DNA of 64,000 bases from Flavobacterium frigoris (GTDB lineage: Bacteria > Bacteroidota > Bacteroidia > Flavobacteriales > Flavobacteriaceae), in contig NZ_FOFZ01000002.1 of the NCBI RefSeq assembly GCF_900111075.1, positions 1-64,000 of the forward strand. The letters run 5' to 3'. Of the stretch, positions 36,178 through 44,873 are shown piece by piece. Under the pieces are notes generated by a model. It was not told where the DNA came from, ran no database searches, and was given only the letters and a program-made list of their open reading frames with translations. A program made the position numbers and the translations under genes. The stretch's first letter is position 1, and each line of letters starts with the position of its first letter.

Positions 36178-36408
36178 TTACTCTTTCTCGTAACGTTCCA
36201 TTTCTCGATCATAAAATTCGTTAGCCAAAACTATTAATCCTTCCATTTCGGCATTTAATTCTCCTTCATCCAGATCTTCGGCTTCTTCAATAAATTCTAC
36301 CTCATCATCTTTAAGATTGATAATAAATCTTGGATAATCTAAGTGAATGATAAAAATATCTTCTTGAAAATCAGTGTTGTCGCCTAGTAAAAATTTTGGT
36401 AATTCCAT
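36178..36408 (-). CDS. Small acidic hypothetical protein
   Basis: 76 residues, very rich in Glu and Asp (e.g. VEFIEEAEDLDEGELNAEME). No membrane segment or signal. I do not recognise a family, but the frame is well formed, starts with ATG and fills the gap between meaB and the prohibitin-like gene; related Flavobacteria carry such small acidic proteins. It follows the prohibitin-like gene on the same strand with a 12-bp hairpin between them. Confidence 0.6.
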   Translation of the reverse strand: MELPKFLLGDNTDFQEDIFIIHLDYPRFIINLKDDEVEFIEEAEDLDEGELNAEMEGLIVLANEFYDREMERYEKE

Positions 36409-36441
36409 TTATAAATGTTAAATCATTAATTGCTAAATTCA

Positions 36442-36471
36442 TTGCAACGATTAAATCAATAATCGTTGCAA
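36442..36471. repeat. Perfect 12-bp hairpin between prohibitin-like and small acidic genes
   Basis: ttgcaacgatta (36442-36453) and taatcgttgcaa (36460-36471) around aatcaa. It lies 10 nt after the prohibitin-like stop but has no T-run, so it may be an attenuator, RNA-stability stem or operator rather than a full terminator. Confidence 0.6.
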
Positions 36472-36481
36472 CAAATATAAT

Positions 36482-37390
36482 CTATTTATCAGAAAGAATG
36501 ATTGAAGAACTTCCTTTCCCATCCATAAAAATAATTTTTGTATTTGGTGATGCGGCTAGTTCTTTTTGTGCTTTTATGGATTCATATTGCAATTGTTTTC
36601 CCGTTAAACCAATAGAAATAATTCTTTGGTAATCAGCAATACCTTGTGCTTCTACTCTTTTGCGTTCTGCTTCTTGTTTTTCTTTTTGCAATACAAAAGT
36701 CATTTTTTGTGCGTCTTGTTCCGCATTAATTTTACTTTCAATAGATGCTTTTACTGAAGTAGGAAGATTAATATTTCTAATCAGCAATTGCTCTAGAATA
36801 AGACCTCTTGCTTTAAAGTCCTCTTGAATAGTGTTAAAAATACGATCTTGAAATTCAACTCTTTTAGTAGAGTACAAAGCTACCGCGTCATAATAGACTG
36901 CATTATCACGGATACGTGTACTAGTAACTGGACGCACAATTTTATCTTTGTAACTTACTCCGATTTCTTTAAAAATACGTGGAGCATCTGCCGCTGACAC
37001 ACGGTATAGAACAGTTAAATCAATCACTACTTCAAGTCCATCATTTGACAATACTCGAATCGCATCATCACCCACTTGATCTCCTTCAGACTGCCCTGAA
37101 GACATGGTGTAATTTTGAGTTCGAATATCAAAGTCAGTCACATCTAAAAGTGGGTTAATCACATTCAGTCCACTTGTAAGAATACCTGGTTCTACATTAC
37201 CGTACAAGGATTTAACACCCACTGTACCCGCATTGATTTGTTTAAATGCTGAAGAGAATATTCCTCCAACAATTAATACTATTCCAATAATTTTAAAAAG
37301 ACTTGAAAATTTTGACAGCGGATTTTGATCCGTTTTCAAAGTAAAGCTCATAACCACTAAGATTATGCCTAGAATAATAAGTATTATCAT
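36482..37390 (-). CDS. Prohibitin-like SPFH/Band-7 protein
   Basis: 302 residues. Two hydrophobic N-terminal segments (about 1-17 and 30-48) anchor it, then an SPFH domain (IRVLSNDGLEVVIDLTVLYRV) and a long Glu/Lys/Gln coiled coil (KEKQEAERKRVEAQG). Order and length match bacterial prohibitin homologues, which form ring scaffolds in membranes and modulate proteases such as FtsH. No NfeD partner is adjacent. A 19-nt palindrome lies 18 nt upstream of the start codon. Confidence 0.88.
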   Translation of the reverse strand: MIILIILGIILVVMSFTLKTDQNPLSKFSSLFKIIGIVLIVGGIFSSAFKQINAGTVGVKSLYGNVEPGILTSGLNVINPLLDVTDFDIRTQNYTMSSGQSEGDQVGDDAIRVLSNDGLEVVIDLTVLYRVSAADAPRIFKEIGVSYKDKIVRPVTSTRIRDNAVYYDAVALYSTKRVEFQDRIFNTIQEDFKARGLILEQLLIRNINLPTSVKASIESKINAEQDAQKMTFVLQKEKQEAERKRVEAQGIADYQRIISIGLTGKQLQYESIKAQKELAASPNTKIIFMDGKGSSSIILSDK

Positions 37391-37407
37391 GTATTTTAAT
37401 TTAGAAT

Positions 37408-37426
37408 GTTTATTAGACTAATAAAC
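37408..37426. promoter_or_regulatory. Palindromic site upstream of the prohibitin-like gene
   Basis: gtttattag and ctaataaac flank a single A, a perfect 19-nt palindrome 18 nt from the start codon. With only one central base it suits a dimeric protein better than an RNA hairpin. The regulator is unknown. Confidence 0.4.
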
Positions 37427-37455
37427 AAATTAGAAGTTACAATGTTAGAATAACA

Positions 37456-38859
37456 TTATTTTATAGATTTCTCTAAGATTAACTTTTTCGTCAATCGAGA
37501 GAAGCGAAGATACAAAAATAAAGCGGCAAAAGATAATCCTACCAGTAATCCTATCCAAATACCAGTAGCTTTCAAATCAGTGTATAACCCCAGGTAAATT
37601 GAAATTGGAAAACCAACAACCCAATACGCCACAAATGTAATATACATTGGTATTTTGACATCCTGCAAACCTCTTAAAGCACCCAAAACAACAACTTGAA
37701 TTCCATCAGAAATTTGAAAAAATGCTGCCACAAATAGTAGCTGGGAGGCTATTAGAACAACTTCCTCAGTCTCAACTATGTGCTTCATGTCGTTAACATC
37801 CACAAACATTTGAGGTAAATATTGGTGAAAAACCACAAAAACAACAGCAAATACAGTCTCAAGAAGTATTGCTAATAAAAATATGGATCGCGCCACAAGC
37901 TGTAATCTCACATAATCCATCAATCCTTTCTGATTCCCTACTCTAATTGTTACAGCCACACTTAAACCCATTGCAAACATAAAAGTCAAAGAAGCTAAAC
38001 TCAACGCAATCTGATTTGCAGCCTGGCTTGTCGTTCCCAAAACTCCTGAAAGCCAAATTGCCCCTGTAAACAAGCCTACCTCAAAAAACATTTGCATAGA
38101 GGAAGGCAAGCCTAAGTTGATAATTTTATTGAGCATCTTTTTCTTAATTTCCTTTAAACTAAAATTCTCAAAATAAGGATGGAATTTTGGCTTTCTAATC
38201 ATGATGTAATGCATAAAAAGCAACATAACAATACGAGAAACTATCGTACCGATAGCAGCTCCCACAATTCCCATTTTAGGGAAAACCCAAATTCCATAAA
38301 TCAAGAAGTAATTGATGACCACATTAATGACGTTCCCAATGATAGTAGCCCACATCGAATATTTAGTCTCTGATTTGCCATCAGCAAATTGCTTGTATGC
38401 CTGGAAAATAATAAGTGGAACAAGCGAGAAAGCAACAATATCAAGATAGGGCTTTGCCATTTCGACCACTATATCTGGTTGTCCCATGAAAGCAATCAAA
38501 GGCTTAAAAAAGAAAATAATCAAGAATAAGGTCAAACCTAAGATCGTGCATAAAAATAGCCCGTTATGAAATACACCTCTTCCTTCGTCAATATCATTCT
38601 TCCCGTCAGCTTCTGCTGCCAAGGGTGTTATAGCCGTAGAAAAACCAATACCGATTGACATTGCTACAAAAATAAAACTATTACCTAAAGAAACCGCTGC
38701 TAATTCTGTTGGACCTAGTTTTCCAACCATTATATTATCTACGATTCCCACAATTGTATGTCCAAGCATCCCCAAGATGATTGGATAGGCTAATCTTAAA
38801 TTATAAGAAAACTCCTGAGTATATTTAGAAAAATTCACTTTACTTTTTTTTAATGGCAA
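37456..38859 (-). CDS. MATE-family multidrug/Na+ exporter (NorM-like)
   Basis: 467 residues, 12 membrane segments in two halves. GHTIVGIVDNIMVGKLGPTE and the matching GLPSSMQMFFEVGLFTGAIW in the second half are MATE/NorM signatures. The family exports cationic drugs or metabolites with Na+ or H+. It is transcribed towards the prohibitin-like gene (65-nt gap) and may be cotranscribed with it, though no functional link is known. Confidence 0.92.
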   Translation of the reverse strand: MPLKKSKVNFSKYTQEFSYNLRLAYPIILGMLGHTIVGIVDNIMVGKLGPTELAAVSLGNSFIFVAMSIGIGFSTAITPLAAEADGKNDIDEGRGVFHNGLFLCTILGLTLFLIIFFFKPLIAFMGQPDIVVEMAKPYLDIVAFSLVPLIIFQAYKQFADGKSETKYSMWATIIGNVINVVINYFLIYGIWVFPKMGIVGAAIGTIVSRIVMLLFMHYIMIRKPKFHPYFENFSLKEIKKKMLNKIINLGLPSSMQMFFEVGLFTGAIWLSGVLGTTSQAANQIALSLASLTFMFAMGLSVAVTIRVGNQKGLMDYVRLQLVARSIFLLAILLETVFAVVFVVFHQYLPQMFVDVNDMKHIVETEEVVLIASQLLFVAAFFQISDGIQVVVLGALRGLQDVKIPMYITFVAYWVVGFPISIYLGLYTDLKATGIWIGLLVGLSFAALFLYLRFSRLTKKLILEKSIK

Positions 38860-39072
38860 ATATAATTAGAAGCTATTGATAGTTCCTGTATTATTCAATT
38901 AATAACCGCACCTTTCTTAGAAAATTATTCCCTATTCAAGAATTATGTAAGAAAATCAAATAATTCTATAACTTTTCAAGCTTTTAATCGGCATACATTT
39001 GCATCAGTCAATTTGAGTGTACTTTTAACAACCAAACAAGACAAAATTTTATTTAACACTATAATTCATATT

Positions 39073-39597
39073 ATGAAAACTGCAGGAAAAATTAAAATGG
39101 TATTCGCTTTCGCAATCACAATGATGTTTGCAAGTAACGTACAAGCACAAGAAACAACGGAAGTAAAAAATTACGATCAAGGATTCCGTTTAGGAATAGG
39201 TCTTAATGGAGGCGTACCTACAAATACTGATTTTTACAATTACTCTTTAGGTGCTGATGTTAGACTTCAATATGATTTAACTAAAAGAACATCTTTGACC
39301 TTAACTACAGGTTTTACTAACTTGTTTATTAACAACGGAGTTAAAGATCTAGGTTTCATTCCTGTAAAAGCTGGTTTCAAGGCTTTCGTATGGGAAGACC
39401 AATTTTATGTATTAGGTGAAATCGGTGGTGGATTAGCAGTAACAAACACTGACGTAAACAAAAAAAACACATACTTATGGGCTCCAGGTCTTGGATACGC
39501 TACTAAAGATATTGATGTAAGTTTACGTTATGAAGCCTATACTGAATATGATACAAATCAGATTGCACTTCGTGTAGCTTATGGTTTTGAACTATAA
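39073..39597 (+). CDS. Small outer-membrane beta-barrel protein
   Basis: 174 residues from the ATG at 39073, which begins a signal peptide ending NVQAQE; a TTG frame from 39013 overlaps the promoter region, where TACATTTG lies at 38994-39001. The mature part is alternating strands (LQYDLTKRTSLTLTTGFTN, VSLRYEAYTEYDTNQIALRV) ending in YGFEL, as in eight-strand barrels of the OmpW/OprF-like type in Bacteroidota. No peptidoglycan-binding domain. Function unknown. It ends in a strong terminator. Confidence 0.75.
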   Translation: MKTAGKIKMVFAFAITMMFASNVQAQETTEVKNYDQGFRLGIGLNGGVPTNTDFYNYSLGADVRLQYDLTKRTSLTLTTGFTNLFINNGVKDLGFIPVKAGFKAFVWEDQFYVLGEIGGGLAVTNTDVNKKNTYLWAPGLGYATKDIDVSLRYEAYTEYDTNQIALRVAYGFEL

Positions 39598-39614
39598 TAT
39601 TCCTTTGAATTAGT

Positions 39615-39649
39615 AAAAAAAATGCTCTGAAATTCAGAGCATTTTTTTT
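39615..39649. terminator. Bidirectional terminator
   Basis: aatgctctga (39621-39630) pairs with tcagagcatt (39634-39643), flanked by A-run and T-run. It serves the barrel gene and reaches the last codon of the convergent PPK2 gene. Confidence 0.9.
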
Positions 39650-40526
39650 ATTCTTTTGTTAGCATCTCTTTGTACAATTCGATGTTTTTTTCAATTTTCT
39701 CATCCATTTCAGGCATTTTAATGTCAGTATGTTTCTGCATTTCTTCCCAAATGATTTTACCCACAATATAACGACACATTTCTTTATCGTCTGCAGGAAT
39801 TACAAACCAAGGCGCATACGATGTAGAAGTTTTGTTGATTGCTTCTTCATAATAATGCATATAATCATCCCAACGCTCTCTCTCTTTCAGATCTCCTACT
39901 GAGAACTTCCAATTGTGCTTTTTCTCTTCTAATCGTCGCAACAAACGTTCTCTCTGTTCCTCTTTACTCATGTGTAAAAAGAATTTCAACACTATGGTTC
40001 CATTTTGAGTAATATGTTTCTCGAAATTCTTAATTTGGTCCATCCTGTTTTCCCAAAAAACAGGTGTAATCGATGAAACATCTTCTATCTCTGGTAAGTT
40101 TTCATTTAAAATATACTCTGGATGCACCCGAGTAACTAATACATTCTCATAATGCGTTCTATTAAAAACGGCAAATTTCCCTTTTTCAGGCAATGCCAAA
40201 TAATGTCGCCATAAATAATCATGTTCTAGCTCGGTCGAATTAGGTGTTTTAAAGCTATGTACCACAACGCCTCGGGAATTAAAGTCCTTAAAAACTTCCC
40301 GAATCAAGCTGTCTTTACCTGAAGTATCCATGCCCTGCAAACAAATCAAAACCCCATACCTATTGTGGGCATACATCGTATCCTGCAAATCACTCAACTT
40401 ATCGATGACATCTTCTAATTTATCTTCTTTTTTGTCATCACTCGCACCAATATCTAAATTAGTCGGAAGTTTTGACAATTCTATCTTGTTAACTACTTTA
40501 AAATCTTCGGGATTAATCGATTTCAT
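39648..40526 (-). CDS. ppk2: Polyphosphate kinase 2 family protein
   Basis: 292 residues. CLQGMDTSGKDSLI (63-76) is the Walker A with the PPK2-specific pattern, FNRTHYENVLVTRVHP the second motif and FFLHMSKEEQRERLLRR the lid. PPK2 enzymes transfer phosphate between polyphosphate and nucleotides; a length near 290 without a tandem domain suits class I or III, and the class is not settled. The promoter -7 box is at 40552-40559 and a Flavo-1-like element in the same orientation lies just upstream of it. Confidence 0.9.
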   Translation of the reverse strand: MKSINPEDFKVVNKIELSKLPTNLDIGASDDKKEDKLEDVIDKLSDLQDTMYAHNRYGVLICLQGMDTSGKDSLIREVFKDFNSRGVVVHSFKTPNSTELEHDYLWRHYLALPEKGKFAVFNRTHYENVLVTRVHPEYILNENLPEIEDVSSITPVFWENRMDQIKNFEKHITQNGTIVLKFFLHMSKEEQRERLLRRLEEKKHNWKFSVGDLKERERWDDYMHYYEEAINKTSTSYAPWFVIPADDKEMCRYIVGKIIWEEMQKHTDIKMPEMDEKIEKNIELYKEMLTKE

Positions 40527-40551
40527 AGGGATTTTTTTATCTTTACTTTCT

Positions 40552-40559
40552 CAAATATA
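40552..40559 (-). promoter_or_regulatory. ppk2 promoter -7 box TATATTTG
   Basis: Exact match to TAnnTTTG on the minus strand, 25 nt before the ppk2 start codon and 35 nt after the end of the structured repeat. No -33 TTG is clear. Confidence 0.5.
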
Positions 40560-40592
40560 ACAAATAATCAGGAGTAATCTTGATGATTTTTT

Positions 40593-40682
40593 GGAGCTTT
40601 TTCCAGCTATCCACTTCAATCTATTGTGCCGCCCCGAAGCTTCGGGGCTAGCACAATAGGATTTTCGTTACTATCTGGGCTA
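40593..40682 (-). ncRNA. Structured repeat resembling the Flavo-1 RNA motif, copy 2
   Basis: Read on the minus strand it begins tagcccagat and ends ggatagctggaaaaagctcc, matching the flanks of copy 1 (1732-1814). The central hairpin is quite different: ctattgtgc pairs with gcacaatag, and inside it ccccgaag pairs with cttcgggg. In the outer stem, cctg/cagg of copy 1 becomes ccag/ctgg here, a compensatory T-A to A-T change. Both copies are followed by agctYcaaaaaat. It lies between a divergent gene pair, on the ppk2 strand. Family name is from memory; function unknown. Confidence 0.6.
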
Positions 40683-40708
40683 GGGATTTACGTTTTCAAC
40701 ATCAAATT

Positions 40709-41545
40709 ATGAAAAAAATTACATTAGAATTATTCACAACAATTATCGGTATTGGTTCCGCATCAGGGATTTTTCTCCAAGGCAATTCTATCTATCTAAT
40801 TGGTGACAACAGTGGCTTTTTATACGAATATAACGTCACTGATACCAGCCTTAACAAATACCCCCTCATCCAAAATCCAATTGAAAACATTGCAAAAAAG
40901 GACAAGCCCGACTTTGAATCCCTCACTCATTTTCAAGACACACTCTATATCTTTGGTTCGGGATCCACCGCACAAAGGAATGCGATGATCGAATTCGATT
41001 TAAAAACAAGAAAAAAATCAACGACTAATAATCTAGTTGATTTATATGCAGTCATGCAAAGTTTTGGAGACATAAAACCGGAAGATTTTAATTTAGAAGG
41101 CGCTATTTATGATGGCGAAAATTGGTACTTATTCAATCGTGCTAATGGAAGTAACAACAAAAATGTCATTTTAACCCTTCATGCCAAAAAATTAAACGAA
41201 GAATTTAGCCTTCTTTCTAACGATTACAAGCTCCCAAAAATAAAAGGCATTCGCACCAGCTTTACTGATGCAGTGTTGGTTGACAATAAAATTTATTTCT
41301 TGGCCACAGCCGAAAACACCGCCTCTACTTATGACGATGGAGAAATTTTAGGAAGTGTAATAGGCCGCATTGACTTGGAGTCTATGAAAATAGATTTTAC
41401 AAAAAAAATTAGCCCCACAAATAAATTTGAAGGGCTAACCTTATTTTTAAAAACCAAGAATCAAATCCAATTTTTACTTTGTGAGGACAAGGATACAGAT
41501 GCCTTAGAAAGTACTATTTACAAACTAAGTATGACCCTCAAGTAA
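40709..41545 (+). CDS. Conserved hypothetical protein, beta-propeller-like
   Basis: 278 residues, without a clear signal peptide. Repeated short strand units end in aromatic or hydrophobic residues before turns (SIYLIGDNSGFLYEYN, TLYIFGSGSTAQRN, NWYLFNRANGSNNK, KIYFLATAENTAS, then the end IYKLSMTLK). The spacing of about 40-50 residues suggests a propeller. I recall such proteins as DUF6929 but am not sure. It diverges from ppk2, with the structured repeat in the gap between them. Function unknown. Confidence 0.6.
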   Translation: MKKITLELFTTIIGIGSASGIFLQGNSIYLIGDNSGFLYEYNVTDTSLNKYPLIQNPIENIAKKDKPDFESLTHFQDTLYIFGSGSTAQRNAMIEFDLKTRKKSTTNNLVDLYAVMQSFGDIKPEDFNLEGAIYDGENWYLFNRANGSNNKNVILTLHAKKLNEEFSLLSNDYKLPKIKGIRTSFTDAVLVDNKIYFLATAENTASTYDDGEILGSVIGRIDLESMKIDFTKKISPTNKFEGLTLFLKTKNQIQFLLCEDKDTDALESTIYKLSMTLK

Positions 41546-41563
41546 AAAAATAGAATGTTATTC

Positions 41564-42427
41564 CTATAATTTAGCAGTCTGAACCGTTTCTCTATTTTTC
41601 TGTTCTTTTAGAATATCACTTAAGAAAGGCATTGTTTCTTCCTCAATTTGATTTTCTGAAATAGCTAATGCTTTTGGGTCACTAGCCAATTGTAGCCATG
41701 GTCTAGGCGCAGCAAAATCATAACTACCAAAAACGATTACAGGAGTCCCTTTTACTTTAACTGTTTCTGAATCGGCTAATTGCCATTCATCAGCCCAATC
41801 GTATAAATACTTAGCATCAGTCTCCTGAAGCCTCAAGCAAGAATGAGAAGCTGGGTAACCCGGTAAACTATATTGATGCCATCCAACACCTAATTTATTT
41901 TCTACGTTAAAATTCCAACGTAAATCCCACTCATCATCAAATGTGCTTGTAGTTTCCTCCGCTTTCCAATTCGTAAAAAACAGCCCTTCTGGCGTTTTAT
42001 GTTTTTCGCTTCCCATGTTAGTAGGTCCCGTATAAATCAATTGCCCTTTTTCATAAGCAGCAAATGTTTGCGTAGGATACGAAAAAAAGATGACTTTTTT
42101 TATGTCTTTTAAATACGAAACAGTCATTGGAAAAGGAAGATAGAATTCAATATCGCCGCTCATATCCCCTGGAATTAAAATAGAATCCATTTGCTTGAAA
42201 TTGACAGCATCGGTTCGGTTTACAGCGTATGCAATGCGAAGCGCTTTATTATCGACGCCATTTACAGCCAACCATTGTTTTGTGTTTTCGAAATGAAAAG
42301 AAACACTTTTCGGTTCTTGTCGCTTGATTACCGGATCGCTTTCAACACTTTCAACATCAGCTTGTTGTTTGCATGAAGCAAAAAGAATCAGGAGACTTAT
42401 ATTAAAAAGAAGGGCTAATTTTTTCAT
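41564..42427 (-). CDS. L,D-transpeptidase (YkuD domain) lipoprotein
   Basis: 287 residues. Lipobox cysteine Cys19 (LLILFASC). The YkuD catalytic motif is PASHSCLRL with nucleophile Cys197, His195 and Arg199; the usual Gly before Cys is Ser. YTGPTNMGSEKHKTPEGLF is the upstream substrate strand. It would form 3-3 peptidoglycan cross-links or attach proteins, in the periplasm. It converges with the propeller-like gene with 18 nt between stops and has no operon partner. Confidence 0.88.
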   Translation of the reverse strand: MKKLALLFNISLLILFASCKQQADVESVESDPVIKRQEPKSVSFHFENTKQWLAVNGVDNKALRIAYAVNRTDAVNFKQMDSILIPGDMSGDIEFYLPFPMTVSYLKDIKKVIFFSYPTQTFAAYEKGQLIYTGPTNMGSEKHKTPEGLFFTNWKAEETTSTFDDEWDLRWNFNVENKLGVGWHQYSLPGYPASHSCLRLQETDAKYLYDWADEWQLADSETVKVKGTPVIVFGSYDFAAPRPWLQLASDPKALAISENQIEEETMPFLSDILKEQKNRETVQTAKL

Positions 42428-42612
42428 AGTTATTATTTATATTACAAAATTGACCTATTTTAGGAACTAAAGTGTTACATAATTATTTGAATAATTTATC
42501 AAATTTAAATATTTAGGCCCCGTAGAAATTAACTTTTTATTTACTTTCTCTTCTGCCATTAAAAAATTAGAATGGCTTAACTTTGCTACTAATAAACTAA
42601 AATTAGAACATA

Positions 42613-43329
42613 ATGACTGACTTAAAAAATAAAAATGCGCTAATTACAGGTGCCGGAAAAGGAATAGGTAAAGCAATCGCTATTGCATTGGCAAAAGAAG
42701 GCGTAAATTTAATTTTAGTATCACGCACCCAATCTGATTTAGACGAGGTAGCTTCAGAAGTAACTAAATTAGGCGTAAAGTCATTGACACTTATAGCGGA
42801 TGTTTCTGATATTTTTTCCGTAGATACAGCAGTGGCAGAAGCCCTGGATAAATTTAAAACGATTGACATATTAATCAATAATGCAGGAATTGCAGCTTTT
42901 GGTAAATTTTTAGAATTGGAACCTAAAGCATGGGAGCGCATCATTCAGGTGAACTTAATGGGAACGTACTATACAACTCGCGCGGTTTTACCTAATATGA
43001 TCGCAAGACAAACTGGAGATATTATAAACATTTCTTCTACTGCAGGATTAAAAGGAAATGCGTTGACTAGTGCCTACAGCGCCTCTAAATTTGCCGTATT
43101 AGGACTAACTGAATCCTTAATGCAAGAAGTTCGCAAACACAACATTCGCGTTACTGCTTTAACACCAAGCACGGTGGCTACTGAAATGGCCAAAGATTTA
43201 AAACTAACTGACGGTAACCCTGAAAACGTGATGCAAGCTGAAGATGTAGCTGAATTAATCATCGCACAATTAAAATTAAACCGACGCGTATTTATAAAAG
43301 ACGCAGGAATTTGGTCAACAAACCCGTAA
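42613..43329 (+). CDS. Short-chain dehydrogenase, FabG-like 3-ketoacyl reductase
   Basis: 238 residues, one SDR domain. The cofactor loop TGAGKGIG (12-19), NNAGIAAFG, the Ser of ISSTAGLKG and YSASK are complete. Arg36 after the second strand (SRT) favours NADPH. It resembles FabG but is away from other fatty-acid genes, so it may reduce a different ketoacyl or sugar substrate. It ends before a long perfect stem shared with convergent mtaB. Confidence 0.85.
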   Translation: MTDLKNKNALITGAGKGIGKAIAIALAKEGVNLILVSRTQSDLDEVASEVTKLGVKSLTLIADVSDIFSVDTAVAEALDKFKTIDILINNAGIAAFGKFLELEPKAWERIIQVNLMGTYYTTRAVLPNMIARQTGDIINISSTAGLKGNALTSAYSASKFAVLGLTESLMQEVRKHNIRVTALTPSTVATEMAKDLKLTDGNPENVMQAEDVAELIIAQLKLNRRVFIKDAGIWSTNP

Positions 43330-43370
43330 TATTAGTGGAAAGTCAAAAGACAACATACCACTGCTAAAAA

Positions 43371-43433
43371 AAACCATTAAGAGATTAAGTTCTATTAAGT
43401 TCTACCTTAATTTTCTTAATCTCTTAATGGTTT
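43371..43433. terminator. Long perfect stem between convergent genes
   Basis: 19-nt arms, 43371-43389 and 43415-43433, are perfectly complementary (core accattaagagattaag) around a 25-nt loop, with AT-rich flanks. It probably ends both the SDR and mtaB transcripts, but the length of the stem also suits a small mobile palindrome. Confidence 0.6.
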
Positions 43434-43457
43434 AAATTTTTAATTATTTTAAAGTGC

Positions 43458-44786
43458 CTACACCTCAACAGCTACAAATTCCATTCTAACACTTCCATCA
43501 GTGTCAATTGTAGTCAAATTGATTTCATGCAACGTATTCACTAATTCTGGATTCCACGGTGTTTTAACTTTAACGTAGTTTTCAGTAAAGCCATGAATGT
43601 AACCCTCTTTATTTTCACTTTCAAAAAGAACTGTTCTAGTACTTCCCAACTGGCTTTCATAGAAAGAACGGCGTTTTTTGACTGATAATCCACGCATCAT
43701 TTTACTTCTTTTCACACGAACATTCTCAGGCACGACACCATCCATATCTGCAGCTTCCGTGTTATCACGTTCGGAATACTTGAAAACATGCAAATAAGAA
43801 ATGTCCATTTCATTTAAGTAACGATAGGTTTCTAAGAAATGCTCATCGGTTTCTCCAGGGAAACCAACGATCACGTCCACGCCAATGCAGGCATGAGGCA
43901 TCACTTCTCTAATCTTATTTACTCTCTCCGTGTATATTTCTCTTTGGTAACGACGCTTCATCAATTTCAGAATATCGTTACTTCCTGATTGCAACGGAAT
44001 ATGAAAATGAGGTACAAAAGTTCTGCTTTTCGAAACAAATTCTATGGTTTCATTTTTCAATAAATTAGGTTCAATAGACGAAATTCGCAAACGCTCTATT
44101 CCTTCTACTTTGTCTAATTCCTGAACTAATTCCAAGAAGGTGTGTTCGTGCTTTTTGTTTCCAAATTCCCCTTTTCCGTAATCTCCAATATTTACTCCGG
44201 TAAGAACAATTTCTTTAATATTTTGCTTCGAAATTTCGTAAGCATTTTTCAAAACATTATTCAATTCATCACTTCTAGAAATTCCTCTAGCCAGCGGAAT
44301 TGTGCAATAGGTACATTTGTAATCACAACCGTCTTGCACTTTCAAGAAAGCACGGGTTCTGTCGCCTATCGAGTAACTTCCTACGTAGAAATCAGCATCA
44401 GCGATCTCACAGGAATGCACTTCTCCAAAATCGTTTTTGGACAAATCATTGATATAATCGATAATTTTAAATTTTTCTGTAGCTCCAAGAACCAAATCAA
44501 CTCCATCAACTGCAGCTAATTCTTCTGGTTTCAACTGTGCATAACAACCCACAGCGGCTACAAAAGCTTTATTATTGAGCTTCATTGCTTTTTTGACCAC
44601 TTGCTTAAACTGCTTGTCGGCATTTTCAGTAACGGAGCACGTATTGATTACATACATGTCAGAGACTTCTTCAAAATCTACACGATCGAAACCTTCGTCT
44701 TCAAAACTTCTAGCAATCGTAGAAGTTTCTGAAAAATTCAATTTGCAACCAAGCGTATAAAAGGCAACTTTTTTTCTGTTTTCCAT
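43458..44786 (-). CDS. mtaB: tRNA t6A37 methylthiotransferase MtaB
   Basis: 442 residues. N-terminal UPF0004 cysteines are Cys14, Cys50 and Cys81 (TLGCKLNFSE, INTCSVTENAD, AAVGCYAQLKPEE). The radical-SAM cluster is Cys154, Cys158, Cys161 (CDYKCTYC), and a TRAM-like C-terminal domain follows. VTENADKQF and TLGCKLN are those of MtaB rather than MiaB. It adds a methylthio group to t6A at tRNA position 37. A -7 box TAAATTTG lies on the minus strand at 44848-44855. Confidence 0.93.
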   Translation of the reverse strand: MENRKKVAFYTLGCKLNFSETSTIARSFEDEGFDRVDFEEVSDMYVINTCSVTENADKQFKQVVKKAMKLNNKAFVAAVGCYAQLKPEELAAVDGVDLVLGATEKFKIIDYINDLSKNDFGEVHSCEIADADFYVGSYSIGDRTRAFLKVQDGCDYKCTYCTIPLARGISRSDELNNVLKNAYEISKQNIKEIVLTGVNIGDYGKGEFGNKKHEHTFLELVQELDKVEGIERLRISSIEPNLLKNETIEFVSKSRTFVPHFHIPLQSGSNDILKLMKRRYQREIYTERVNKIREVMPHACIGVDVIVGFPGETDEHFLETYRYLNEMDISYLHVFKYSERDNTEAADMDGVVPENVRVKRSKMMRGLSVKKRRSFYESQLGSTRTVLFESENKEGYIHGFTENYVKVKTPWNPELVNTLHEINLTTIDTDGSVRMEFVAVEV

Positions 44787-44873
44787 AGGGATAAACTACG
44801 TTTTTAGTAGTAACTTATTATATTTACATCTTTGTAAAAAGAGTTTGCAAATTTACGTACAATATTCTTTAAA

